This document shows, one piece after another, positions 1-6,177 of a stretch of DNA of 13,105 bases. The number at the start of each line of letters is the position of its first letter. Positions within the stretch are counted from its first letter, which is position 1. The position numbers and the translations under genes were made by a program. This DNA is from an uncultured Opitutia bacterium (GTDB lineage: Bacteria; Verrucomicrobiota; Verrucomicrobiia; Opitutales; UBA953). The notes beneath the pieces were generated by a model. It searched no databases and was not told where the DNA came from. It worked only from the letters and a program-made list of their open reading frames with translations. The stretch lies in contig CAIXQT010000191.1 in the NCBI GenBank assembly GCA_903921665.1, positions 1 to 13,105 on the forward strand, written 5' to 3'.

Positions 1-157
1 CGACCGTCCCCGCTCCGGCGGCTTCGGCGGTGGAGATCGCGGCGGCTTCGGCGGCGGCGGCTCTCGCGGCGGCTTCGGCGGCGGCTCTCGTGGCGGCTTC
101 GGCGGCGGCGAACGTCGCTCCGGCGGCTTCGGCGGCGGCGACCGCGGCGGCTACTAA
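1..157 (+). CDS. C-terminal Gly/Arg-rich tail of a truncated protein, possibly RNA-binding
   Basis: The reading frame is open from base 2 and ends at TAA 155-157, so only the last 51 residues are visible and the gene starts left of the window. The residues are almost entirely Gly, Phe, Arg and Ser, in a repeated GGFGGG unit separated by DR, SR or ERRS, and the protein ends in DRGGY. RGG-type tails are typical of single-RRM RNA-binding proteins and of some DEAD-box helicases, where they add nonspecific RNA affinity. No folded domain is visible, so which of these it is cannot be decided here. The overlapping frame starting at 30 encodes only Ala/Ser-rich sequence and is a shadow. An intrinsic terminator follows 22 bases after the stop, which supports this frame and end. 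Confidence 0.75.
   Translation, partial: DRPRSGGFGGGDRGGFGGGGSRGGFGGGSRGGFGGGERRSGGFGGGDRGGY
11..154 (+). repeat. Degenerate tandem repeat encoding GGFGGG-xR units
   Basis: The DNA word GGCGGCTTCGGCGGCGG and close variants recur five to six times at spacings of roughly 24-33 bases. Each copy encodes GGFGGG, and copies are joined by acidic/basic pairs (DR, SR, ER). This internal coding repeat is prone to length change by slippage or unequal recombination and is also a likely place for assembly collapse. Confidence 0.7.
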
Positions 158-179
158 TCCTCGGATTAACAACCTCCTC

Positions 180-205
180 AAGGGCGCCTTTCGGCGCCCT
201 TTTTT
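180..205 (+). terminator. Rho-independent terminator after the Gly-rich gene
   Basis: The perfect 8-bp stem AGGGCGCC (181-188) and GGCGCCCT (193-200) encloses the loop TTTC and runs directly into six T residues (200-205). A200 extends this to a ninth pair, A180 with T201. Just upstream, TAATC (155-159) and GATTA (164-168) form a small inverted repeat around CTCG that overlaps the stop codon. Together they clearly mark the 3' end of the upstream transcript. Confidence 0.93.
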
Positions 206-296
206 GTGCCCGGAGGGGATTCGCCACCCGTGGATTCCGCGAGGAAGGGCTATCCGCTTGTCCCCTTCCGGGCCCACGGCTTAATGCCCGACCGTC

Positions 297-1301
297 ATGC
301 GCTTCCTCCTCGCCGGCCTGATCCTGTCTTTCTCCTTCGGTCCGGCCCAGGCCGCCCTGAACACCGAGAGCCTGCCGGCCGGCGCGGCCGGGATCGTCAG
401 CATGGACATCACGACCTTCCGCGCGTCCAAGGTCGGTCAGGCCATCGAAAAGCTGGCCAGCATGAAGGCGAAAGACCTCGAAGCCTCCCGCAAGCTGAGC
501 GACAAGCTCGGCATCGATTCCAAGAAAGACCTGCAGGACATCGTCGTCGCGATCTATCCGGGCCCCGATGGCAAGGTCGCCGAAAAGAACGCTTCCGCGG
601 TCGTGCTGATCCGCGGCAAATTCCTGCCCGCGACCATCGACGCCTTCGGGGCGAAGAACGGCATCACGGCGAAGACCGTCGGTAAGCATAAGGCCTGGGA
701 AGCGGGCGCCTTCATCGAGAAGCTCACAGGCGAAAAGCCCAAGGAAGACGCCAAGGATGCCTACGTCGTCGCCCACTCGGAAAGCCTCATGATCGTCGCC
801 AGCAAGGAATTCCTCGAACGCGCCCTCGCCGCCGCCGACCGCCGCGAACAGTCCGCGCTCCTGCCCGCCGCGGTGGCCGCCAAGTTCGCCTCCGCGCGGC
901 AAAGCTGGTTCTACCTCTACGTCGATGCGTCCAAGATGCAGGCCGCGAAGGCAGAATTCGGCGCGGAAGGCATCTCCCTGGTGCTTGGCGAAAACGCGTC
1001 CGACCTGCAGCTCGCGATCGCCGCCAACTTCGTGAGCGCCGAGAAGGCTTCGACGATGCGCAAGCAGCTCCAAGGCTTCCAAGCGCTCTCGATGATGGGA
1101 CTCTCGAACGACGACGGTAAATCGCCCGAGGAGAAGGAAGAAATGGGGACGCTCGTCGAACTCGTGCAGAAGATCCGCATCGGCGGCGAGGGCAAGCAGG
1201 CGACCCTCGACCTCGATTACCCGGCGGTCAAGCTCGCGCAGGCAATCGGACGGGTGGTCGACAAAGCCCAAAAGAGCGCCGCCTCTCCGGCCGCCAAATA
1301 A
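297..1301 (+). CDS. Exported protein of unknown function, 334 aa
   Basis: The first 19 residues form a typical signal peptide: a short basic start, the core LLAGLILSFSFG, then AQA before A20 as a signal peptidase I site. The mature part is Lys/Ala/Glu-rich, with alternating predicted helices and hydrophobic strands such as DIVVAIYPG, SAVVLIRG and WFYLYVD, and no cysteine or catalytic motif. It resembles large secreted proteins of unknown role in Verrucomicrobiota and Planctomycetota that open with a 'P..a..v..id...f..skvgqal' segment; this is recollection, not a search. ATG 297 is chosen because the signal peptide begins there, although no clear Shine-Dalgarno sequence precedes it. The leader carries an inverted repeat, GGAAGGG (243-249) and CCCTTCC (263-269). 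The next gene starts 6 bases after the stop, so the two probably share a transcript. Confidence 0.85.
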   Translation: MRFLLAGLILSFSFGPAQAALNTESLPAGAAGIVSMDITTFRASKVGQAIEKLASMKAKDLEASRKLSDKLGIDSKKDLQDIVVAIYPGPDGKVAEKNASAVVLIRGKFLPATIDAFGAKNGITAKTVGKHKAWEAGAFIEKLTGEKPKEDAKDAYVVAHSESLMIVASKEFLERALAAADRREQSALLPAAVAAKFASARQSWFYLYVDASKMQAAKAEFGAEGISLVLGENASDLQLAIAANFVSAEKASTMRKQLQGFQALSMMGLSNDDGKSPEEKEEMGTLVELVQKIRIGGEGKQATLDLDYPAVKLAQAIGRVVDKAQKSAASPAAK

Positions 1302-1307
1302 GACCTG

Positions 1308-2036
1308 ATGCGACGTCCGTTGCTGCTGCTCGTCTTCCTAGCGATGGCGAGCGGACTGGCTTGGTGGTGGCTCGACCCGGCGGACCGACGGCTGCGCGTC
1401 GATCCGCGTAGCCGCGAGGTCGCCCTGCTCTTTCCCGCCGAGACCGTCGGCCGGCGTACCGCTGCCGCCGTACTCCGAGCCCTCCCGGAACTCGCCGCAC
1501 CGGAACAGCGTGCCGAGCTCGGCGCACGACTTTCCAGCCCTTCGGTGCGTTCGGCTGAACGCGTGACCGTGGCCTTCATCGCAGGAAAGCCACCGGAACT
1601 CGGACTCGACACGCCGGAGGTCGCTGACGGCGGGAAAGTCATCCCGGGACTCGCCCGCGTGCAATTACGCGGCGTCCCGCATGGCTACCTGCTCGTGCAC
1701 GCCGATCCCGCTGCCGGCCTACTCGAGACCGCCGCCCGCCGACGCTGGCTCGGGCGTGCGCTCATCGAGGCGGGCGCCCGCGCCCAGACCGCGACCATCG
1801 CGGTCGGTGAAAGCGACGACGGCGCCTTCCTCGTCGCGACGATCGCGTTCGCCTATCGCACGGGGGAGGAAGCCGAAGCCGCGCTCGCACGGCTGACGGA
1901 AAAGCAAGGCGACTTCGAAGCGCTCGGCTTCGCGGCGCGGCCGGGCACGGACCGTATCACACGGCGGACGAAACTGCTCGTCGTCCGGCTCGATATCGAA
2001 ACGGATCTCGTACTGCAGGCGCTCCGACGACACTGA
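1308..2036 (+). CDS. Membrane-anchored or exported protein of unknown function, 242 aa
   Basis: An Arg-Arg start is followed by a hydrophobic stretch at residues 4-21 (LLLLVFLAMASGLAWWWL). There is no obvious cleavage site, so it is probably an N-terminal anchor with the rest in the periplasm. The soluble part is Ala/Arg/Leu-rich and shows strand-like segments (VTVAFIAG, HGYLLVHAD, GAFLVATIAF, LLVVRLDI) alternating with helices. I recognise no family and see no catalytic motif. It starts 6 bases after the preceding exported protein, and the order of its segments loosely mirrors that protein, so the two may work together or be distant paralogues. Arg replaces many of the Lys residues of its neighbour. 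It ends 3 bases before the convergent hisI stop codon. Confidence 0.8.
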   Translation: MRRPLLLLVFLAMASGLAWWWLDPADRRLRVDPRSREVALLFPAETVGRRTAAAVLRALPELAAPEQRAELGARLSSPSVRSAERVTVAFIAGKPPELGLDTPEVADGGKVIPGLARVQLRGVPHGYLLVHADPAAGLLETAARRRWLGRALIEAGARAQTATIAVGESDDGAFLVATIAFAYRTGEEAEAALARLTEKQGDFEALGFAARPGTDRITRRTKLLVVRLDIETDLVLQALRRH

Positions 2037-2039
2037 GAC

Positions 2040-2447
2040 TCAGGCCTTCTCGAGCGTGCCGTCGGCCTTGAGCCGGCGGTAGTAGCAACCCGAGCGCGCC
2101 TTGCCGTTCTCCTTCGTGTGGCAAGCGCCCTGCCCCGCCGGACGCACCTTGTAGAGGATCGAGTTCTGCTCGCAGTTGACGCGCACCTCAAGCAGCTCGA
2201 GGAAGTCGCCGGACGTCAGTCCCTTGATCCAAAGTTCGTTGCGAGAAGTGCTCCAAAAGGTGGCCTTCTTTTCACGCAAGGCGGTCTGCAGGGCCAGCTC
2301 GTTGACGTAGCCGAGGATCAGCACCTCGCCGGTCTGCGCATCCTGGGCGACGGCCGGGATGACATCAGCCTGTCCGGAAGCGATTTTACGCAATTTTCCG
2401 AAGTCGAGTCGGAGTGCCAGGCCTTCTTCGAGTTCTTTGTCAGACAT
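2040..2447 (-). CDS. hisI: Phosphoribosyl-AMP cyclohydrolase (HisI) with atypical metal site
   Basis: HisI hydrolyses the adenine ring of phosphoribosyl-AMP to give the ProFAR precursor, the third step of histidine synthesis, in the cytoplasm. The 135 residues cover the whole family: IPAVAQDAQTGEVLILGYVN (30-49), FWSTSRNELWIKG, TSGDFLELLEVRV (78-90), the metal segment, GACHT and CYYRRL. The zinc ligands appear conserved as C92, C109 and C121. The last two are further apart than usual because of an insert of about four residues around TKENGKARS. The usual D-C-D-x-D magnesium motif reads N91-C92-E93-Q94-N95, so all three acidic positions differ. No HisE domain is fused and no other his gene is nearby. 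ATG 2447 has AAAAAGG a few bases upstream on the minus strand as a plausible ribosome binding site. Confidence 0.92.
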   Translation of the reverse strand: MSDKELEEGLALRLDFGKLRKIASGQADVIPAVAQDAQTGEVLILGYVNELALQTALREKKATFWSTSRNELWIKGLTSGDFLELLEVRVNCEQNSILYKVRPAGQGACHTKENGKARSGCYYRRLKADGTLEKA

Positions 2448-2523
2448 GTGACCTTTTTGAGGGGGTTTGCAGGCTCATTCAAGGCTGGAAACCCCGACCA
2501 TTTCTCCCTTACGGATTAAGCCT
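2448..2523. promoter_or_regulatory. Divergent hisI/transketolase intergenic region with inverted repeat
   Basis: This 76-base gap should hold the promoters of both divergent genes. GGGGTTT (2462-2468) and AAACCCC (2489-2495) form a perfect 7-bp inverted repeat around 20 bases, large enough for a dimeric regulator site or an mRNA hairpin. No convincing -35/-10 pair stands out on either strand, and the transketolase start lacks a clear Shine-Dalgarno sequence. The regulatory role is inference from position and symmetry. Confidence 0.35.
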
Positions 2524-4518
2524 ATGTCGCTTAACAATTCCGCCGACCTTTCCCGCGCCGCCACCGAAGCCCGCGGCCTCGCCATGGATGCCGTGGCCGC
2601 CTGCCACTCGGGCCATCTCGGCCTACCCCTTGGCGCCGCCGAAATCGGCTCCGTACTCTACGGCAACTTCCTCCGCCATGACCCGGCTGCGCCCTCGTGG
2701 ATCAACCGCGACCGCTTCGTGCTCTCCGCCGGTCACGGCTCGATGTTCGTCTACGCTTGGATCCACCTCGCCGGCTTCGACCTGCCCCTCCAGGAAGTGA
2801 AGAACTTCCGCAAGCTCCACTCCAAGACCCCCGGCCACCCCGAGTTCGGCGAAACCGTCGGCGTCGAAGCCACCACTGGCCCGCTCGGCCAGGGCACCGG
2901 CAACATCGTCGGCATGGCCGTGGCCGCCAAGATGGCCGCCGCCCACTTCAATACCCCTGAGCACAAGATCTTCGACCATATCGTGGTCGGCCTCGCCGGT
3001 GACGGCTGCCTCCAGGAAGGCATCTCCCAGGAAGCCGCTTCCTTCGCCGGCCGCTTCGGCCTCGATAACCTGATCATGCTCTACGACTCCAACGACGTTA
3101 CCCTCGACGCGATGGCTTCCAAGACGCAGAACGAGGACACCGCCAAGCGCTACGAAGCCGCCAACTGGGAAGTCTTCACGGTCAAGGAAGGCAACCAACT
3201 CGCCCCGATCGCGGAGGCCCTCGACAAGGCTCGCGCCAGCAAGAACGGCAAGCCGAAGCTGATCATCTGCAAGACCGTCATCGGAAAGGGCATCGCCGAA
3301 GTCCAAGGCACCTCCAAGGGCCACGGCGAAGCCGGCGTGAAGTTCGTCGACGCCTCCCGCAAGGCCCTCGGCCTGCCGGAAGAAAAGTTCTACGTCTCGC
3401 CCGAGACCCGCGCCTACTTCAACGCCCGCAAGGCCCAGCAGGCCGCCGCGCACGCCGAATGGCAGAAGACCTTCGCCGCCTGGTCCAAGGCCAACCCCGA
3501 GAAGGCCGTCCTCCTCGCCAAGGCCCAGCAGGGCGACCACGGCGACGTCCAGTCCCTCCTCGCCGCCATCCCGGAGTTCGGCAAGAACTCGCTCGCGACC
3601 CGCGTCTCCGGCGAGACCTGCATCAACGCCGTCGCCAAAGCTTCGCCCCTCGTGCTTTCCGGTTCGGCCGACCTTCACGGCTCGACCAAGAACTACATCA
3701 AGGACGTCGGCGACTTTGACATCGCGACCCCGGCCGGCCGCAACCTCTACTTCGGCATCCGTGAGCACGTGATGGGTGCCATCCTCAACGGCATGGCCTA
3801 CCACGGCATCTTCAAGGGATCGGGCGCGACGTTCCTCACGTTCTCCGATTACCTCCGCCCCTCGATCCGCGTCGCGGCCCTCGCCAAGCTCCAGGCCTTC
3901 TACATCTTCACGCACGACTCCGTCGGCGTCGGCGAAGACGGCCCGACCCACCAGCCGGTCGAGACCGTGAGCGCCCTGCGTTGCATCCCGAACCTCGACG
4001 TAGTCCGCCCGGGCGACGCCGAAGAGACGGCCGCCGCGTTCGCCCACGCCGTCGCCCGCAAGGACGGCCCGGTCGCCCTCATCCTCTCCCGCCAGAACGT
4101 CCCCTCCCTCGACGCCATCCCGGTCGCCACGCGCCGCCAGGGCACGCTCAAGGGTGGCTACGTCCTCCGCAAGGAAACCGCCCCCCTCACCCACATCATC
4201 ATCGGCACGGGCAGCGAACTTTCGCTCGCCCTCGCGGCCGGCGAAGAACTCGGCGCGGGCGTCCGCGTGGTCTCGATGCCTTCGATGGAAGTCTTCGCGC
4301 GTCAGCCGAAGGCCTACCAGGAAGAAGTCCTGCCCGCCGCCTGCACGAAGCGCGTCAGCATCGAAGCCGGCGTGACGATCTCGTGGGGCCGCTACGTCGG
4401 CACCGCCGGCAAGGCGCTCGGCACCGACACCTTCGGCCTGTCCGCCCCGGGCGACGTGGTCATGAAGGAGCTCGGCATCACGAAGGAAGCCGTCGTCGCC
4501 GCCGCCAAGGCGCTCTGA
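2524..4518 (+). CDS. tkt: Transketolase
   Basis: This thiamine-diphosphate enzyme moves two-carbon ketol units between sugar phosphates in the pentose phosphate pathway or Calvin cycle. The 664 residues match the usual full length (about 660-670). Visible motifs, in order: SGHLGLPLG with substrate H31, AGHGSM with H71, GPLGQG (119-124), the thiamine-diphosphate motif GDG (159-161) ending in DSN (188-190), REH with catalytic E414, and THDSVGVGEDGPTHQPVE with H464. The pyrimidine and C-terminal domains are complete. ATG 2524 (MSLNNSADLS) is preferred: the frame is open to a TTG at 2467, but that would add 19 residues unlike any transketolase N-terminus. The second position after H31 is Leu-Gly rather than the common Pro-Gly. 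A terminator follows. The 637-codon antisense frame across this gene is a codon-bias shadow. Confidence 0.97.
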   Translation: MSLNNSADLSRAATEARGLAMDAVAACHSGHLGLPLGAAEIGSVLYGNFLRHDPAAPSWINRDRFVLSAGHGSMFVYAWIHLAGFDLPLQEVKNFRKLHSKTPGHPEFGETVGVEATTGPLGQGTGNIVGMAVAAKMAAAHFNTPEHKIFDHIVVGLAGDGCLQEGISQEAASFAGRFGLDNLIMLYDSNDVTLDAMASKTQNEDTAKRYEAANWEVFTVKEGNQLAPIAEALDKARASKNGKPKLIICKTVIGKGIAEVQGTSKGHGEAGVKFVDASRKALGLPEEKFYVSPETRAYFNARKAQQAAAHAEWQKTFAAWSKANPEKAVLLAKAQQGDHGDVQSLLAAIPEFGKNSLATRVSGETCINAVAKASPLVLSGSADLHGSTKNYIKDVGDFDIATPAGRNLYFGIREHVMGAILNGMAYHGIFKGSGATFLTFSDYLRPSIRVAALAKLQAFYIFTHDSVGVGEDGPTHQPVETVSALRCIPNLDVVRPGDAEETAAAFAHAVARKDGPVALILSRQNVPSLDAIPVATRRQGTLKGGYVLRKETAPLTHIIIGTGSELSLALAAGEELGAGVRVVSMPSMEVFARQPKAYQEEVLPAACTKRVSIEAGVTISWGRYVGTAGKALGTDTFGLSAPGDVVMKELGITKEAVVAAAKAL

Positions 4519-4539
4519 GCGCCCTGACAGTCGCACCCC

Positions 4540-4577
4540 GAAGACCGGCGCCGCGAGGCCGCCGGTCTTCTTGTTTT
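4540..4577 (+). terminator. Rho-independent terminator of the transketolase gene
   Basis: The perfect 11-bp stem GAAGACCGGCG (4540-4550) and CGCCGGTCTTC (4560-4570) has a 9-base loop and is followed by TTGTTTT (4571-4577). It starts 21 bases after the transketolase stop, and its T tract overlaps the stop codon of the convergent gene at 4576. The minus-strand side of the stem has no T tract, so it should act mainly on the plus strand. Confidence 0.9.
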
Positions 4578-5490
4578 ACTTGGCCGCGCGGAGGTCGGTC
4601 AGCGCGACGCGGAAGAGGTCGCCCTGCTCCGAGCCGATCAGGAGATGGCCGGCGTCAGCCCAGGAACATCCTTCGACCTGGAAGGAGAGCATCGGCGGGG
4701 CGATGGGCGCATACGAAGCCGGTGCTTGGAAGAAATCTTCGCCGGCGGCAGGAAGCTCGAAGACCCAGACATTGCGATAGGTCAGGATGGCGAGGCGCTT
4801 CTGGTCCGGCGCGACGCAGGCGTCCGTCACCATGCCCCCGACGTCGAAGCGGGCGAGCTTCGTCAACGTCGCCCTATCACCGGTCGCCGGAATATCCGCC
4901 CGCCAGAGGTCCGTCAGGGTGTCGCGACGGTGCTTGGTCAGCAGGTAGAGCTTCCCGCGCAGCATGAACATCGCCTCGCAGTCATGCGAGAGCTCGGGGT
5001 CGGGGAAAGCGGTCTGGTCAGGCCAGGCGAAGGTCACCTTGCGGACCTCGGGCACCTCGGCGTCGCCCTGCTTGGGCTCCTTGAAGAGATAAAACGCGAG
5101 TTCCTTCCGCCGAGAGACGTTGTTGCCGACATCACCGACGACCATGTTGCCGGCGGCGTCGCCCGTGATGGCTTCCCAATCGACGTTCGTCGCGCCCTTG
5201 AGCGTCACGGCACCCCAATAGCCCCTCGGCGTCATCACCGCCGAACCGTCCACCCGGATGGGCGTGATCGCCGGCTTGGCGCCGGAATCCGAAAGCGTCC
5301 AAAAGACGCCGGGCTGCGAAGGGCTGGCCCAGAGGGCGGAGCATTCGGGCACGAGCTTCTGGTTCAGCTTGCCCGCGCTTTTCAGTTCGAGGGCCGGCAT
5401 GTCCGGCACGACGCGACGGATCACTTCGGGCTCCGCGTCCAAGCCGATGGCGGCCCAAGTCAGGCAGGCGAGGTGGAGCGTGAGCCGCAT
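4576..5490 (-). CDS. Secreted protein, probable beta-propeller, 304 aa
   Basis: Residues 1-19 form a signal peptide ending LDA before E20, so the protein is predicted to be exported. The mature part contains about five or six repeating segments with a 'short acidic turn, then hydrophobic strand' pattern: SALWASPSQPGVFWTLSDSG (51-70), DWEAITGDAAGNMVVGDVGN (104-123), DCEAMFMLRGKLYLLTKHR, DACVAPDQKRLAILTYRNVW and VEGCSWADAGHLLIGSEQG (272-290). This is typical of beta-propellers. The DWE-(x)n-GDVGNN...R motif recurs in secreted bacterial propeller-like proteins that read 'NDWED.A...YVGDIGDN' (recalled). No catalytic residue can be assigned, so the role may be binding or hydrolytic. It is convergent with the transketolase gene and divergent from ruvC. 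Confidence 0.85.
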   Translation of the reverse strand: MRLTLHLACLTWAAIGLDAEPEVIRRVVPDMPALELKSAGKLNQKLVPECSALWASPSQPGVFWTLSDSGAKPAITPIRVDGSAVMTPRGYWGAVTLKGATNVDWEAITGDAAGNMVVGDVGNNVSRRKELAFYLFKEPKQGDAEVPEVRKVTFAWPDQTAFPDPELSHDCEAMFMLRGKLYLLTKHRRDTLTDLWRADIPATGDRATLTKLARFDVGGMVTDACVAPDQKRLAILTYRNVWVFELPAAGEDFFQAPASYAPIAPPMLSFQVEGCSWADAGHLLIGSEQGDLFRVALTDLRAAK

Positions 5491-5580
5491 GGCCTCACGC
5501 TAAGGCGGGCGACCTGCTTGGCAATCCGTCGCCGACGCTTTTGCTGTCGAAATCGCCGCCTGACCGCCCATCCTCGCCCC
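5491..5580. promoter_or_regulatory. Divergent spacer between propeller gene and ruvC
   Basis: These 90 bases separate two divergent start codons and must hold both promoters or leaders. On the plus strand TTGGCA (5518-5523) could be a -35 element for ruvC, with a poor TTGCTG at 5541-5546 after 17 bases as -10. This is weak. I see no operator-like symmetry and no Shine-Dalgarno sequence before ruvC. Confidence 0.25.
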
Positions 5581-6177
5581 ATGGCCCGCAAATCCTCGCG
5601 CTCGCTCTGGACGGACAAGATCCGCGGCGGCGCGACGACTCCGGCCGGCGCCAAATCGCCGCGTCCCCGCAAGGCCGCGCCGACCACGGCCGCGCGCGGC
5701 TGCCGGGCCGTCATCCTGGGGATCGACCCTTCCCTCCGCGGCACCGGCCTCGCGGTGATCGACGCGCGCGCCGAACCGATGCGCCTGCTCGCCAGCGTCA
5801 CGCTGAAGCTCGGGCCTAAGCTCGAGCCCTATGAATGCATGGGACGGATCGCCGACGCCGTGGAGAAGCTCGCCCGCGAACACGGCGTCACCCACGCGTC
5901 CATCGAGGAGACGATCTACGTCCAGAACTTCCGCACCGCGCAGGCGATGGGCGCCTCCCGCGGCGCCGCGCTCAGCGTGCTGGCACGCCTCGGCGTGAAG
6001 GTCGGCGAGTACGCCCCCACGCGCATCAAGCTCGCGGTGGCAGGCCACGGCGGCGCCACGAAGGAACAGGTCGGGCGCATGATCCGTACGGTGCTCCGGC
6101 TGGGCGAGGAACTCGCGCTGGACGAATCCGACGCGGCGGCGGCGGCCCTCTGCCACGCCTTCACCGCGCGCGGCTAA
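5581..6177 (+). CDS. ruvC: Holliday junction resolvase RuvC with basic N-terminal extension
   Basis: RuvC is the dimeric, Mg-dependent RNase H-fold nuclease that cuts Holliday junctions after RuvAB branch migration. The core begins at residue 43 with VILGIDPSLRGTG (D49). It continues with ASIEETIYVQN (E109), the conserved RTAQAMGASRGAAL helix, the YAPTRIKLAVAGHGGATKEQ region and LDESDAAAAALCHA (D181 and D184), so all four catalytic acids are present. At 198 residues it is longer than usual because of about 42 extra residues, rich in Arg, Lys, Ala, Pro and Thr, before the core. ATG 5581 is the nearest ATG upstream of the core. The open frame reaches back to 4645, but that part lies antisense to the propeller gene and codes nothing recognisable. 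ruvA and ruvB are not adjacent. Its stop abuts the stop of the next, convergent gene. Confidence 0.93.
   Translation: MARKSSRSLWTDKIRGGATTPAGAKSPRPRKAAPTTAARGCRAVILGIDPSLRGTGLAVIDARAEPMRLLASVTLKLGPKLEPYECMGRIADAVEKLAREHGVTHASIEETIYVQNFRTAQAMGASRGAALSVLARLGVKVGEYAPTRIKLAVAGHGGATKEQVGRMIRTVLRLGEELALDESDAAAAALCHAFTARG

Noticed and set aside
2467..2523. TTG start giving transketolase 19 extra residues
   Set aside because: The extra residues (MQAHSRLETP...) have no counterpart in transketolases, and the ATG at 2524 gives the usual length.
2623..4536. 637-codon open frame on the minus strand across the transketolase gene
   Set aside because: Transketolase motifs are intact on the plus strand. The antisense product is Gly/Val/Asp/Glu-rich without any domain, as expected from GC-rich codon bias leaving few stops opposite a real gene.
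4540..4570. The transketolase terminator as a bidirectional terminator also serving the propeller gene
   Set aside because: The stem is symmetric, but the minus-strand side is followed by GC-rich sequence without a T tract, so termination in that direction is not supported.
4645..5580. Upstream extension of the ruvC frame, which would make a 510-residue protein
   Set aside because: The extra region is antisense to the secreted propeller gene and shows no domain; the RuvC family and the local ATG support a start at 5581.
5981..5995. TGGCAC match to a sigma-54 -24 element inside ruvC
   Set aside because: No TTGC-type -12 element follows at the required spacing and the site lies within coding sequence. 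A by-eye scan of the intergenic regions found no sigma-54 promoter.
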